This document shows, in pieces, positions 5,836 through 6,061 of a DNA stretch of 6,061 nucleotides (position 1 is the first letter of the stretch; every line of letters begins with the position of its first letter). A program made the translations under genes and the position numbers. Origin of the DNA: an uncultured Clostridia bacterium. GTDB lineage: Bacteria > Bacillota > Clostridia > Oscillospirales > Acutalibacteraceae. The stretch covers positions 1 through 6,061 of the forward strand of contig CAMHNT010000135.1 in NCBI GenBank assembly GCA_946186535.1, in the 5' to 3' direction. The notes beneath the pieces were generated by a model. The model saw nothing but the letters and a program-made list of their open reading frames with translations. It had not been told where the DNA came from and did no database searches.

Positions 5836-5849
5836 CAGTCAGTTGACTG
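5836..5849. promoter_or_regulatory. 14-bp inverted repeat at the tRNA transcription start
   Basis: CAGTCA (5836-5841) and TGACTG (5844-5849) are inverted around GT, beginning at about +1 of the predicted tRNA transcript. It could be an operator or a small leader hairpin trimmed away during tRNA maturation; sequence alone does not decide. Confidence 0.35.
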
Positions 5850-5863
5850 AACATTTTGAATAC

Positions 5864-5940
5864 GGCCCGGTAGTTCAGTTGGTTAGAACGCCAGCCTGTC
5901 ACGCTGGAGGTCGACGGTTCGAGCCCGTTTCGGGTCGCCA
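5864..5940 (+). tRNA. tRNA-Asp(GTC)
   Basis: A full cloverleaf. The acceptor GGCCCGG (5864-5870) pairs with TCGGGTC (5930-5936) including two G-T wobbles. The D arm is GTTC/GAAC. The anticodon stem CCAGC/GCTGG carries loop CTGTCAC with anticodon GTC at 5898-5900. The T arm is GACGG/CCGTT with loop TTCGAGC. The discriminator is G (5937), as expected for tRNA-Asp, and CCA is encoded at 5938-5940. It reads GAC and GAU codons. Confidence 0.97.
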
Positions 5941-5944
5941 AAAA

Positions 5945-5968
5945 TTGGCTCTCTGAAAAGAGAGCCAA
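5945..5968 (+). other. Perfect 10-bp hairpin with GAAA tetraloop between the two tRNAs
   Basis: TTGGCTCTCT (5945-5954) and AGAGAGCCAA (5959-5968) pair perfectly around the stable tetraloop GAAA. It fills most of the 35-nt inter-tRNA spacer. Rightward it is followed by AAAAAATTT rather than a T-run, so it is a poor terminator in the direction of the tRNAs. A role as a processing or stability element in the precursor is plausible. Confidence 0.55.
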
Positions 5969-5975
5969 AAAATTT

Positions 5976-6048
<73 letters not shown>

Positions 6049-6061
6049 CTTTTAATAAACC

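Overview
The window reads as ordinary housekeeping chromosome from a low-to-medium GC Bacillota (Clostridia), probably a Ruminococcus-like member of the Oscillospiraceae. The reasons are the acetate kinase/TmcAL pair, strong AGGAG-type ribosome binding sites, very AT-rich spacers against more GC-rich genes, and a tRNA gene lacking an encoded CCA. The genus is an inference from gene style only.

Layout, left to right. Positions 1-110 hold the start of an uncertain leftward ORF cut by the window edge. Positions 111-460 carry no convincing gene, but contain a perfect 16-bp hairpin with a leftward U-tract and a good leftward promoter, so a short RNA or an attenuated leader is possible. A 74-residue XRE-type DNA-binding protein (461-685, +) converges on the ribosome-associated GTPase HflX (745-1998, -), and one perfect 19-bp hairpin serves as terminator for both. 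HflX has its own near-consensus promoter. Upstream of that lies an 89-bp imperfect palindrome with perfect 10-bp terminal inverted repeats, which looks like a small dispersed repeat or MITE-like element. It follows the 3' end of tmcAL (2220-3440, -), encoding the tRNA(Met) cytidine acetate ligase. Divergent from it is ackA (3625-4833, +), acetate kinase, with a GTG start and a clear terminator. Then come a six-helix membrane protein (5103-5762, +) with its own promoter, and a tRNA-Asp(GTC)/tRNA-Thr(GGT) pair behind a near-consensus promoter. The tRNA unit may continue past the right edge.

The most striking feature is the tmcAL-ackA spacer. The best promoter for each gene shares essentially the same -10 heptamer: TTGAAA, 17 bp, TATTATA, 17 bp, TTTCAA. 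This would be a symmetric bidirectional promoter at which RNA polymerase could serve only one direction at a time. It joins the enzyme that interconverts acetate and acetyl phosphate with an enzyme that spends acetate and ATP on tRNA wobble modification. I see no phage, CRISPR, toxin-antitoxin or defence system, and no clearly new multi-gene system.
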